From Natrinema pellirubrum DSM 15624 (GTDB lineage Archaea > Halobacteriota > Halobacteria > Halobacteriales > Natrialbaceae), in assembly GCF_000230735.2 (NCBI RefSeq), contig NC_019962.1:3472001-3536000 (forward strand): a DNA stretch of 64,000 nucleotides, read 5' to 3'. The translations under genes and the position numbers were made by a program. Below, piece by piece: positions 1-8,425 of this stretch (its first letter is position 1; each line of letters starts with the position of its first letter). The notes below the pieces were generated by a model. That model was given only the letters and a program-made list of their open reading frames with translations. It was not told the DNA's origin and made no database searches.

Positions 1-1
1 C

Positions 2-724
2 CACGAGTACGAACGCCCGGTCTACGTCGGCGACGTTCTCGAGGGGACGACTACCCTCGCCGACGTCTTCCAGCGCGAAGGGGGTCGAGCGGGGACGATG
101 ACCTTCGCCGTCCTCGAGACCGAGTACCGAACCCCGGAGGGCGAACTCGTCCTGACCGACCGCTCGACGGCGATCGAAACCGAGGGCGCGATCGACGACG
201 GCGACGAGAGTGCGGCCGAGGACTCCGCGAGCGACGGCGAGCCGGCCGAGCCCGACGGCGGTACCGCCGAAGCGGATCCCGCGATGCCCTCGCCGACCGT
301 CGACGACTTCGAGCGGGTCCGGGAGGTCGACGGCCTCGAGCCCGGCGATGCCGGCCCGACGGTCGTCGTCGAGGACCTCGAGCGAAAGCACTTCGTCAAG
401 TACGCCGGGGCAAGCGGCGACTTCAACCCGATCCACTACGACGAACCGTACGCGACCGGGGCGGGCAACGAGAGTGTCTTCGGCCAGGGGATGTTCACCG
501 CCGGCGTCACCTCGCGGGTCGTCGCCAACTGGTTCGACCTGCGGGACGTGACGAGCTTCGGCGTCCGGTTCCAGTCACGGGTCTTCCCCGGCGACACCGT
601 CGTCGCGAGCGGCGAGGTCGCCGAGGTCGACCCCGACGCTGGCACGGTCGAGGCGGCACTCGAGGCCCGGACGACCGACGGCGAGACGCTACTGACCGGG
701 ACGGCGACGGCCGACCTCGAGTAA
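2..724 (+). CDS. MaoC-family (hot-dog) enoyl-CoA hydratase, N-terminus missing
   Basis: The reading frame is open from the first bases of the window, so the true start lies upstream. The visible part starts in an N-terminal hot-dog half (YVGDVLEGTTTLADVF) and, after an acidic linker, continues into a C-terminal MaoC domain with the hydratase signature YAGASGDFNPIHYDEPYA. That Asp/His pair is the (R)-hydratase catalytic dyad, so addition of water to a 2-enoyl-CoA is the likely reaction. It converges on a DUF35/thiolase-like operon. In known systems MaoC + DUF35 + Ltp2-type proteins act together in side-chain cleavage, which is a plausible context here (inference). Confidence 0.85.
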   Translation, partial: HEYERPVYVGDVLEGTTTLADVFQREGGRAGTMTFAVLETEYRTPEGELVLTDRSTAIETEGAIDDGDESAAEDSASDGEPAEPDGGTAEADPAMPSPTVDDFERVREVDGLEPGDAGPTVVVEDLERKHFVKYAGASGDFNPIHYDEPYATGAGNESVFGQGMFTAGVTSRVVANWFDLRDVTSFGVRFQSRVFPGDTVVASGEVAEVDPDAGTVEAALEARTTDGETLLTGTATADLE

Positions 725-743
725 AAAAGACGCGTTCGAACTC

Positions 744-1169
744 TTACTCCGGTACGAACACCGGAATCGCGGCTTCCTCTGAGACCTGCCAGAACGCCAC
801 CCCGACGGCCGCGCCGATCTCGAGATCGTCGGGATCGGCGTCGAGCAGCGCAAGCAGGCGCGGTCCCTCGGCGAGGTCGATCGCGCCGACGACGTAGGGG
901 ACCCGGTCGCCGAAGCCGGGTTCGCCGGGGACGTGACAGACGGTGTAGGTGTAGATCGTCCCGACACCCTCGCTCGCCTCGAACGGCGGGTCCTCGGCCC
1001 CGCAGGCGGTACAGATCGCTCGCGGGTACAGCTGGCGGTGGCCGCACTCGCATTCTTGATAGCGCAGTTCGCCCTCGAGCGTACCTGCCCAGAAGGGGGC
1101 CGTCGAGCCGGTCGGGACCGGCACCGGCCCCTCCCAGTCCTCGCGGCGGTCCTCGACCTGCCCGGTCAT
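744..1169 (-). CDS. Zn-ribbon/OB-fold (DUF35) acyl-CoA-associated protein
   Basis: 141 residues. An N-terminal rubredoxin-like zinc ribbon (CECGH...CTAC, about residues 39-58) is followed by an OB-fold domain (YTYTVCHVPGEPGFGDRVPY). This is the standard architecture of DUF35 proteins, which bind acyl-CoA and partner thiolase-fold enzymes. Its ATG overlaps the stop of the upstream thiolase-like gene by 4 nt (ATGA), so the two are translationally coupled and probably form a complex. No catalytic role of its own is expected. Confidence 0.9.
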   Translation of the reverse strand: MTGQVEDRREDWEGPVPVPTGSTAPFWAGTLEGELRYQECECGHRQLYPRAICTACGAEDPPFEASEGVGTIYTYTVCHVPGEPGFGDRVPYVVGAIDLAEGPRLLALLDADPDDLEIGAAVGVAFWQVSEEAAIPVFVPE

Positions 1170-2314
1170 GATTCCCTCCGGAGGACGACGGTGCTACTCG
1201 AGGAAAGTAACCCCCCGGTACCGTGGGCGACCGCCACCTCGGCGTCGTCGACCTGGCGGTCGCCCTCGTAGTCGCCCCGGAGCTGCCGGGCGGCCTCGAT
1301 GAGGACGAAGATCCCGAAGTGACCGGGGTGACAGTACGAGAGGCCGCCGCCCTGGGTATTCATCGGTAACTCGCCGCCCGGCGCGGTGGTGCCGCCCGAG
1401 ACGAACTCGCCGCCGTCGCCTTTCTCGCAGAAGCCCAGGTCCTCGAGGGTCACGAGGGCGGTGTAGGTAAACGAGTCGTAAATCTCGGCGACGTCGACGT
1501 CGTCATGGGTAATCCCGGCTTGGTCGAACGCCTTCGGGCCGGTCACCGCTGCCCCGGTGGTCGTCATGTCGGGCATCTCGCTGATGTCTTGGCGGTGGGT
1601 ACTCGTCGACGCCACGCCCGCGACGCCGATCTCCGGCACACCCAGTTCCGCGGCCTTTTCCTCGCTGACGAGGACGACCGCGCCGCCGCCGTCCGAGACG
1701 AGACAGCAGTCCAGCAGGTTGAACGGTTCGGCGATCTCCCGGGACTCGAGGACGTCGTCGACCGTGATCGGCTCCCGCTGGGCGGCCTTGGGGTTCATCG
1801 ACGCCCACTCGCGGGTCGCGACGGCGACCTCCGCGAGCTGTTCCTCGGTGGTGCCGTACTCGTGCATGTGTCGGCGCGCGGCCATCGCGTAGGCCCCCGG
1901 CGGCCGGAAGAGGCCCGTCGGCCGAACGAAGCCGTCGATCGGGTGGGTCTCCTCGAGCGACTGGTCCCTGCCGGGGCCGGTCTTGCTCGTCGAGCCGTAG
2001 GCGACGACCACCACGTCGGCCTCGTCGCGGGCCATCGCGTCGCGGACGTGGCCACAGAAGTGTTCGAACGACGAGCCGCCGATCTCGGTCCCCTCGAGAA
2101 ACGAGGGTTCGTCGAGGTCGAGGTACTCGGACAGTACCAGCGCGGGCATGTAGTCGTCGCCGCCGGCGACTGCGACGCCGTCGACCTCCGCTAGCTGGCA
2201 GCCGGCGTCCTCGAGGGCTCGCACTGTCGCGATCGCGGCGTTGTCCAGCCAGTTCCGGTCGGGCGTCTCGCCGAGGTCGCTCTCGGCGACGCCCGCGAGG
2301 ATCGGTTCAGCCAC
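1166..2314 (-). CDS. Thiolase-fold protein of the Ltp2 (SCP-x/retro-aldolase) type
   Basis: 382 residues with a thiolase fold, but the usual nucleophile segment (CASG/CSSG) is replaced by GGSSFEHFCGHV, which lacks Cys at the expected site. The C-terminal motif TQGGGLSYCHPGHFGIF is the form seen in Ltp2-like lipid-transfer/retro-aldolase proteins, not the GGAxAxGHPxGxSG of true thiolases. With its DUF35 partner it may cleave a beta-hydroxyacyl-CoA by retro-aldol chemistry (inference). The start is GTG at 2312-2314, preceded by a GGAGGG Shine-Dalgarno. A TATA-like box lies about 60 nt upstream at 2371-2380. Confidence 0.8.
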   Translation of the reverse strand: MAEPILAGVAESDLGETPDRNWLDNAAIATVRALEDAGCQLAEVDGVAVAGGDDYMPALVLSEYLDLDEPSFLEGTEIGGSSFEHFCGHVRDAMARDEADVVVVAYGSTSKTGPGRDQSLEETHPIDGFVRPTGLFRPPGAYAMAARRHMHEYGTTEEQLAEVAVATREWASMNPKAAQREPITVDDVLESREIAEPFNLLDCCLVSDGGGAVVLVSEEKAAELGVPEIGVAGVASTSTHRQDISEMPDMTTTGAAVTGPKAFDQAGITHDDVDVAEIYDSFTYTALVTLEDLGFCEKGDGGEFVSGGTTAPGGELPMNTQGGGLSYCHPGHFGIFVLIEAARQLRGDYEGDRQVDDAEVAVAHGTGGLLSSSSTVVLRRES

Positions 2315-2379
2315 GGGTGTCCCTCCGTCGTACCGGTCGTATCATCGTCTCCCGATATCTCGACCGAACGCAAATAAGT

Positions 2380-2398
2380 TGTGGTAGGGGATACCACA
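2380..2398. promoter_or_regulatory. Perfect 7-bp-arm dyad beside the thiolase-like/DUF35 promoter
   Basis: TGTGGTA and TACCACA flank a 5-nt GGGGA spacer. The dyad abuts the TATA-like CAACTTATTTG on the minus strand (2371-2380), i.e. the BRE position of the leftward operon. It also lies about 65 nt upstream of the rightward ligase TATA. It is a likely operator for one or both divergent units. The cognate regulator is unknown; an IclR gene lies 6 kb away. Confidence 0.5.
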
Positions 2399-2460
2399 GG
2401 CCGTGGAACATCGAGTCACACATCAGTGGGACCCCACCGTCGTCGGCTACCGAGAGATAC

Positions 2461-2470
2461 TATTTTATAC
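2461..2470 (+). promoter_or_regulatory. TATA box of the acyl-CoA ligase gene
   Basis: TATTTTATAC is centred about 27 nt upstream of the ATG at 2492. This is the spacing of a haloarchaeal leaderless promoter, and it decides the start codon over upstream in-frame alternatives. Confidence 0.65.
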
Positions 2471-2491
2471 CATTCCGTGATATCGTGTGAC

Positions 2492-4066
2492 ATGGATTTG
2501 GCAAGCGTTAGCGAGAGTGCAAGGGAAGGGAACGTCGCGCGGCTCCACGACGAGACGGCTCGGCTGCACGGCGACGCGCAGGCGATCGAGTACCACGGGC
2601 AGACACTGACCCACGACGACCTCAGAGCCGAGAGCGCCCGCTTTGCCGGCGGGTTGGCCGACCTGGGGCTCGAGCCGGGGGATATCATGCTCCAGTACCT
2701 GCCGAACTGTCCGCCGTACCTGATCGGCGCGCTGGGTGCGTTCAAAGCCGGCGTGATCGTCTCGCCGGTCAACCCCCAGTACCGCAAACGCGAGCTGACC
2801 TACCAGCTCGAGGACACCGAGGCCGCGGCCGTTCTCACCCACGAGGCCCTCGAGCCCCATCTCGAGGAGGCACTCGAGGCGATCGACTGGGATCCGATCG
2901 TCATCTCCGTCGATAGCGACACCGACGACGATGGCGTCCATGCCTTCGACAACGTCCGCGGCGAGGAGCGGTTCGTCGAGCGGGCCGACGACGACGTGGC
3001 GCTGCTGCCGTACACCTCGGGGACGACCGGGAAACCGAAGGGCGTCCAGTTGACCCACCGCAACTTCCGGGCCCAGACGTTCTCCGTCCTCGCACAGGAG
3101 CAGACCCTCGAGGGCGAGGCCGTCAAAAGCCTCGTCTGGCTGCCGCTCTATCACATCACCGGCTTCACGCACACCGCCTGGCAGCCCCTCGTCCGCGGCG
3201 GGAGCGTCTATCTGCGCAGCGCGGCCAACTGGGACGGCGACGCCGCGATGGCACTGATCGAGGAGGAGGGCATCACCCACTACGTCGGCGTCACCGCGAT
3301 GTACGTCGACATGATCAACAGCGACGACTTCGGTGAGTACGACCTCACCAGCCTCGAGTCGGCCGGCGAGGGCGGCGCGAAGATGTCCGTCGCGGTCCAA
3401 GAGGAGTTCGAGGAGACTGCGGGCGTCGAGATGGCCGAGGGGTACGGGCTGACCGAGACCAACGGCGCGACCCACTCCCAGCGCAACTCGACGTTCGGCC
3501 TGCGCCACGGGACGATCGGCCAGCCGACCCGCATGACCGAGGCCAAGATCGTCGACTCGAGCGGGGAGACGGTCGGGATCGGCGAGGAGGGAGAACTCCT
3601 CGTCCGCGGCCCGCAGGTCATGAAAGGGTACCACGGGATGCCCGACGCCACCGACGAAGCGTTCACCGACGACGGGTGGTTCCGAACCGGCGACATCGCC
3701 CGCCGGGACGCGGACAACTACTACGAGATCGTCGACCGGAAAAAGCACATGATCAACTCGGCCGGCTACAACATCTACCCCAGCGAACTCGAGGAGTTGC
3801 TGGCCGAACACGAGGCCGTCGCCGAGGGAGCCGTGGTCGGGATCACCGACGAGCGCCGCAACGAAGTCCCGAAAGCGTTCGTCGTCACCGCGCCGGGCGT
3901 CGAACCCGGCGAGGACATCACGGCCGAGGAGATCACGGAGTACTTCCTCGATAACGTCGCCTCCTACAAACACCCACGCGAGGTGGAGTTCATCGAGGAA
4001 CTCCCCCGCACCACCTCCGGCAAGATCCAGAAGTACAAACTCGAGGACGGCGAGGACGAGTCGTGA
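2492..4066 (+). CDS. AMP-forming acyl-CoA synthetase (FadD/class I ligase)
   Basis: 524 residues. The P-loop-like AMP-binding motif YTSGTTGKPKGVQLTH, the adenine motif GYGLTET, the hinge motif GWFRTGDIARRD and the C-terminal lysine motif PRTTSGKIQKYKL are all present. It activates a carboxylic acid to the acyl-CoA using ATP, and its place at the head of the acyl-CoA cluster suggests it primes the substrate. The start is at 2492 because a TATA box at 2461-2470 gives a leaderless transcript; the frame is open further upstream but that extension is Arg/His-rich and unlike the family. The next gene overlaps its stop by 4 nt. Confidence 0.9.
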   Translation: MDLASVSESAREGNVARLHDETARLHGDAQAIEYHGQTLTHDDLRAESARFAGGLADLGLEPGDIMLQYLPNCPPYLIGALGAFKAGVIVSPVNPQYRKRELTYQLEDTEAAAVLTHEALEPHLEEALEAIDWDPIVISVDSDTDDDGVHAFDNVRGEERFVERADDDVALLPYTSGTTGKPKGVQLTHRNFRAQTFSVLAQEQTLEGEAVKSLVWLPLYHITGFTHTAWQPLVRGGSVYLRSAANWDGDAAMALIEEEGITHYVGVTAMYVDMINSDDFGEYDLTSLESAGEGGAKMSVAVQEEFEETAGVEMAEGYGLTETNGATHSQRNSTFGLRHGTIGQPTRMTEAKIVDSSGETVGIGEEGELLVRGPQVMKGYHGMPDATDEAFTDDGWFRTGDIARRDADNYYEIVDRKKHMINSAGYNIYPSELEELLAEHEAVAEGAVVGITDERRNEVPKAFVVTAPGVEPGEDITAEEITEYFLDNVASYKHPREVEFIEELPRTTSGKIQKYKLEDGEDES

Positions 4067-5001
4067 AGGTCGTCGTCTCCCCGCACGTCCTCTCGGGCGG
4101 CGGGCCGCTGGTCACCGCCGAGATCCGCGAGCGCCGGCCGGAGATCGACCTCGAACACGTCGAGGACGCGGACGACCTCCCGGCGGCGGTCGCCGACGCC
4201 GAGGTCCTCGTCACCCACCGGCTCCCCGACGAGATACTCGAGGGTGCCGACGGGCTCGAGTGGGTACAGGCGCTCAGTGCCGGCACCGATCGCTTCGATC
4301 ACGACGCGCTGGCCGACCGCGGCGTGGCGCTGACGAACGTCTCGGGAATCCACGCGAAGCCGATCGGCCAGCAGGTTCTGGGCTATCTGTTGCACTTCGA
4401 GCGCGGCTTCGATCGCGCGATCGCCCAGCAGGACGACCGCGAGTGGGAGCGCTACATGGGCGGGGAACTCGGCGACCGAACCGTCGGGATCGTCGGCGTC
4501 GGCGCGATCGGCTCGAAAGTGGCCGACTACTGCCAAACCTTCGACGCCCGCGTGATCGGGACGAAGCGGGACCCGACCGACGCGCCCGAGAGCGTCGACG
4601 AGATCTACGGTCCCGGCGAGCTCGAGTCCGTTCTCGCCGAGAGCGACTACCTCGTGATCGCCTGTCCGCTGACCGACGAGACGCGAGGACTGATCGACGC
4701 CGAGGCGCTCGCGACGCTGCCGGAGGACGCCGTACTGGTCAACATCGCACGGGGGCAGATCGTCGACCAGTCCGCGCTCGTCGACGCGCTCGCGGCCGGC
4801 GACCTCGGCGGCGCGGCGCTTGACGTCTTCGAGGAGGAACCCCTCCCCGAGTCGTCGCCGCTGTGGGACCGCGACGACGTCCTCGTGACGCCACATATGG
4901 CCGGCAGCACGCCCCACTACTGGGAGCGGTGTGCCGACGTCTTCCTCCGGAACTACGACCGGTTCCGTGACGGTGAGACGCTCGAGAACCGCGTCGTCTG
5001 A
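4063..5001 (+). CDS. D-2-hydroxyacid dehydrogenase (NAD-dependent)
   Basis: 312 residues of the D-isomer-specific 2-hydroxyacid dehydrogenase family. The Rossmann motif GIVGVGAIGSKVADY is followed by the catalytic triad in family order: Arg in VNIARGQIVD, Glu in FEEEPLPESSPLW and His in TPHMAGSTP. It starts with GTG inside the stop of the ligase gene (GTGA overlap), so the two are co-translated. It interconverts a 2-oxoacid and a D-2-hydroxyacid; the substrate cannot be read from sequence. Coupling to an acyl-CoA ligase suggests it handles an intermediate of the same pathway. Confidence 0.9.
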   Translation: MKVVVSPHVLSGGGPLVTAEIRERRPEIDLEHVEDADDLPAAVADAEVLVTHRLPDEILEGADGLEWVQALSAGTDRFDHDALADRGVALTNVSGIHAKPIGQQVLGYLLHFERGFDRAIAQQDDREWERYMGGELGDRTVGIVGVGAIGSKVADYCQTFDARVIGTKRDPTDAPESVDEIYGPGELESVLAESDYLVIACPLTDETRGLIDAEALATLPEDAVLVNIARGQIVDQSALVDALAAGDLGGAALDVFEEEPLPESSPLWDRDDVLVTPHMAGSTPHYWERCADVFLRNYDRFRDGETLENRVV

Positions 5002-5071
5002 GCGCTTTTTCCACTCCACTCGCGGCCGTACCCGTCCATAGATTGAAGGGTCGACCCGTCGACCATCGGGT

Positions 5072-6061
5072 ATGTCAGACCTTCGCATCGACGCGATGGT
5101 ACCGAAGCTGGCGAACGATTCGGGTGAGGCCGCCGCCCGCGCCGAGGAACTCGGGTTCGACGGCGTCTGGACCCCCGAGATGGACAACGACGCGTTCCTG
5201 CCGCACCCGGTGATCGCCGACCGAACCGAGGAGATCCAGCAGGGGACGCGAATCGCACTCTCGTTCACCCGCAGCCCGATGGCGCTTGCCTACACCGCCT
5301 GGGACCTCGCACAGTACACCGACGGCCGGTTCGTCCTCGGCCTCGGCACGCAGGTCAAAGGCCACAACGAACGCCGGTTCAGCGTCGACTGGGAGTCGCC
5401 CGGCCCGCGACTGCGCGAGGTCGTCGAGTCGTTGCGGCACATCTTCGACGTGTTCCAGGGCGAGGCCGACCTCGACTACGAGGGCGACCACTACTCGTTC
5501 TCGCTCATGACGGACAACTTCAATCCGGGGCCGATCGACCATCCCGACGTTCCCATCTACATCGCAGGCGTCAACGAGTACAACATCCGGCTCGCGGGCG
5601 AACTCTGCGACGGACTGGACATGCACGTGTTCAACACCCCCGGCTACACCGACGACGTCATCGCGCCGACCGTCGCCGAGGGAGCCGATCGCGGGGAGCG
5701 GTCCCTCGAGGACGTCTCGCTCTCCGCGAGCCCCTTCGTCGTGACGGGCGAGACCGAGGACGAACGCGAGCGATCCCGCCGAGAGGTGCGCCGACGCATC
5801 GCCTTCTACGGCAGCACCCGGACCTATCACGACGTCCTCGAACACCACGGCTGGAAGTCCGTCGGCGAGGAGCTACACGAACTCTCCAAAGACGGCGAGT
5901 GGGAGGAAATGGCCGACCTCGTGACCGACGAGATGGTGTCGACGTTCGCGATCGAAGCGCCGCCCGAAGAACTACTCGCGGAGGCTGAGGCGGTCTACGG
6001 CGGGATCGCCGACCGCGTCGTCCTCCCGCTCGATCACGGCGAGGCCTTCCTGAACGAGTAG
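5072..6061 (+). CDS. F420-dependent LLM-class oxidoreductase (TIGR03617-like)
   Basis: 329 residues with a luciferase-like TIM barrel. The opening strand AMVPKLANDSGEAAARAEELGFDGVW, the region GRFVLGLGTQVKGHNERRF and VPIYIAGVN fit the F420-binding LLM family, which moves hydride between coenzyme F420 and alcohols, ketones or enones. It probably performs a redox step on the acyl-CoA or hydroxyacid intermediates of this cluster (inference). Its last 28 nt overlap the 3' end of the convergent MBL gene. A short perfect palindrome GGGTCGACCC (5048-5057) lies just upstream of its start. Confidence 0.85.
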   Translation: MSDLRIDAMVPKLANDSGEAAARAEELGFDGVWTPEMDNDAFLPHPVIADRTEEIQQGTRIALSFTRSPMALAYTAWDLAQYTDGRFVLGLGTQVKGHNERRFSVDWESPGPRLREVVESLRHIFDVFQGEADLDYEGDHYSFSLMTDNFNPGPIDHPDVPIYIAGVNEYNIRLAGELCDGLDMHVFNTPGYTDDVIAPTVAEGADRGERSLEDVSLSASPFVVTGETEDERERSRREVRRRIAFYGSTRTYHDVLEHHGWKSVGEELHELSKDGEWEEMADLVTDEMVSTFAIEAPPEELLAEAEAVYGGIADRVVLPLDHGEAFLNE

Positions 6062-7032
6062 TAGCGAGCGCCGTCGCGGTCCTCGTACTCGATCCTGTCC
6101 CGCCCCTCGAGCGTGCCGAGCGCGCCGATCGTGTCGAGCAACTGGGCGGGGTGCCGGACCTCGCCGCTACGATGCCGGGTGATCTCTAAGGGCGTCGCCG
6201 GGCCGACGGCGCTGACCGACTCGAGGGTTTCGGCCGTGAGCGACTCCAGGGCCGACCGCGTACTCTCGATGGCCCCTTCGTAGTCGGTAAAGACCGGGCC
6301 GTGCCCGGGGAAGACCCGGTCGACGGTGCGGCCCTCGAGCCGGTCCATCGCGCGGTGGAAGTCGTCGACGGCGTCGTAGGCACCGTAATCGAGGCCGACG
6401 TTGATCGCGCCCGGGCGGAACGGCTCGATGAGTGCGTCCCCCGAGAAGAGGACGCGCTCGCCGTTGACCTCGGTCGCCAGACTGGCGTGGTGAACCTGGT
6501 GGCCGGGCGTGTGGATCGGGTCGAACGCCCGGCCCGCGACGGTGACCGGCTCGTCGAACCCGAACGGCACCGCTTTCTCGGGCTCGAGCAGCCGGCGATT
6601 GCGCTCGAGCGACGATTTCGCGCGTTCGGTCTCGCGTTCGATGGCCTCGCCGTGGTAGCCGGCCGACCGGCCGATCTCGCGGATCCCCGCCGCGAGGTCG
6701 GCCGGGTCGCGCTCGAGTTGCTCGAGGACGGGCCGGGGAGCGTAGACGGTCGCGCCGGCCTCGCGCAACAGCGGGACCTGCCCGATGTGATCGCTGTGGG
6801 GATGCGTGACGACCACCGCAGCGACGTCCTCGAGGTCGTACCCCGCCGCCGCCAGCCCGTCGCGGATCGTCGCCTCGGCGCGCGCTTCGGGGTCGCCGGT
6901 GTCGATCAGGATCGGCGCGGGCTCCTCGATGAGATAGGCCGCAGCGTGTTTCGGCGGCCACTCGATGTCGAAGTCGATGCGCGACACCTGCCCCGTGGCG
7001 GCGCTTGCGCCCCGCTCCGTCGACTCACCCAT
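6034..7032 (-). CDS. MBL-fold metallohydrolase
   Basis: 332 residues. The metallo-beta-lactamase motif THPHSDHIGQ is followed by the third-ligand His region (TPGHQVHHASL), an Asp in FSGDALIEPF and the late His in FPGHGPVF. This is a complete dinuclear metal site for hydrolysis of thioesters, lactones or esters. A roughly 60-residue C-terminal winged-helix-like tail follows. It sits 1 nt downstream of the acyl-CoA dehydrogenase stop and is probably co-transcribed, so acyl-CoA thioester hydrolysis is a reasonable guess. Confidence 0.85.
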   Translation of the reverse strand: MGESTERGASAATGQVSRIDFDIEWPPKHAAAYLIEEPAPILIDTGDPEARAEATIRDGLAAAGYDLEDVAAVVVTHPHSDHIGQVPLLREAGATVYAPRPVLEQLERDPADLAAGIREIGRSAGYHGEAIERETERAKSSLERNRRLLEPEKAVPFGFDEPVTVAGRAFDPIHTPGHQVHHASLATEVNGERVLFSGDALIEPFRPGAINVGLDYGAYDAVDDFHRAMDRLEGRTVDRVFPGHGPVFTDYEGAIESTRSALESLTAETLESVSAVGPATPLEITRHRSGEVRHPAQLLDTIGALGTLEGRDRIEYEDRDGARYYSFRKASP

Positions 7033-7033
7033 C

Positions 7034-8230
7034 TCAGATGAGTTCGCGAGCGATCGTCCGTTTCTGGATCTCGTCGGTCCCCTCGAAGATGCGGAAGACC
7101 CGCGCCGAGCGGTAGTTGCGTTCGATCGGCAGGTCCTTCATGAAGCCGGCCCCGCCGTGGACCTGCATCGCGATGTCGGCCGCGTCGTTGGCCAGTTTCG
7201 CGCCGCGGAGCTTCGCCATCGACTCCTCTTTCCGAGCGCGCTCGCCGTTGTCCATCTTCCAGGCGGCGTAGCGATAGAGCTGGCGAACCTGTTCGATGTC
7301 GGTCGCGAGTTCGGCCAGCTGGAAGGAGATCCCCTGTCGATGGCCGATGGGCTTTCCGAACGTCTCCCGGTCCCGGGCGTACTCGAGGGACATGTCCAGC
7401 AGGAACTCGGCCGTCCCGACCGCACCGGCCGCGATGTTGATCCGGCCGCCGCCGATCCAGTCCATCGCGGACTGGAACCCGGCGTCGACCTCGCCCAGCA
7501 CCTGTTCCTCGCCGACGCGGCAGTCGTCGAAGTGGAGTTCGGCGTGGGTCCCGGGCGTCATCCCCATCGCGCGGTGGATCTTGCCGACCTCGAAGCCGGG
7601 CGTCTCCTTGTCGACGAGGAAGCAGGTGATCCCGCTGAGATCGCCGTCGTCGCCGCTGGTCCGGGCAAAGACCATCGCGAAGTCGGCGTAGGGCGCGTTC
7701 GTGATGTAGACCTTCTGGCCGTTGATGACCCACTCGTCGCCGTCCTTCTCGGCGCGGGTGTCCATGTGATGGGCGTCGCTGCCGTGGCCCGGTTCGGTCA
7801 GTGCGAAACAGGTGGTGATCTCGCCGTCCATCAGCGGCTCGAGGTACTCCTCGCGCTGGCGTTCGTCGCAGTTCAGCAGGATCGGCGTCGGCCCACCCGC
7901 ACCGCCGAAGATGGCGCTGTGAAAGCCCGGCGGCCGATTGGACATGTGTTCGCCGACGATGGCGCGAGTGAGGATGTCGACATCGCCGCCGCCGACCTCC
8001 TCGGGCATCGTCATGCCGTAGAAGCCCGCCTCGACGGATTTCTGGCGGATCTCCTCGACGATGTTGCGATACTCGGGGACCTGCCGATGCTCGTCGTCGA
8101 CGATCTCCTTCTCGTAGTCCGCGCCGAGGAACTCATCGTACTCGTTCTCGAGCGGGGCGACCTCCTGTTTGATGAACTCGTCGAGTGCCTTCTTGATCTG
8201 GACGGCTTCGGACGGTTCGCTGAAGTCCAT
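7034..8230 (-). CDS. Acyl-CoA dehydrogenase
   Basis: 398 residues with the typical FAD acyl-CoA dehydrogenase order: alpha N-domain, beta domain with CFALTEPGHGSDAHHM (FAD/substrate contact) and a C-terminal helical domain ending RIFEGTDEIQKRTIARELI. It introduces the 2,3-double bond in an acyl-CoA and passes electrons to ETF. The ATG at 8230 has a TATA-like AACGTTTATG on the minus strand about 30 nt upstream, giving a leaderless mRNA. It is the first gene of a two-gene operon with the MBL hydrolase. Confidence 0.93.
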   Translation of the reverse strand: MDFSEPSEAVQIKKALDEFIKQEVAPLENEYDEFLGADYEKEIVDDEHRQVPEYRNIVEEIRQKSVEAGFYGMTMPEEVGGGDVDILTRAIVGEHMSNRPPGFHSAIFGGAGGPTPILLNCDERQREEYLEPLMDGEITTCFALTEPGHGSDAHHMDTRAEKDGDEWVINGQKVYITNAPYADFAMVFARTSGDDGDLSGITCFLVDKETPGFEVGKIHRAMGMTPGTHAELHFDDCRVGEEQVLGEVDAGFQSAMDWIGGGRINIAAGAVGTAEFLLDMSLEYARDRETFGKPIGHRQGISFQLAELATDIEQVRQLYRYAAWKMDNGERARKEESMAKLRGAKLANDAADIAMQVHGGAGFMKDLPIERNYRSARVFRIFEGTDEIQKRTIARELI

Positions 8231-8425
8231 AATCTACGTCACATGACGCCATACATAAACGTTACCATGACACTCGTTTTCAGTCGACATACAGTGGCCC
8301 GATCGCCGTGAATCCGCCGGTTCGGACCCAAAGCCACGTCGGTTCGGAGCTGAATCGATTTTTTCGTCCGTAATCGGCGTTCAGCAGAGCGGAACAGTTT
8401 TGGCACCCATCGTTGAACGTGGCGT

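Noticed and set aside
2465-3973. 502-codon open frame on the minus strand opposite the acyl-CoA ligase
   Set aside because: It is a long antisense shadow typical of high-GC DNA; its composition is Val/Asp/Arg-rich with no family motif, while the plus strand has a full ligase.
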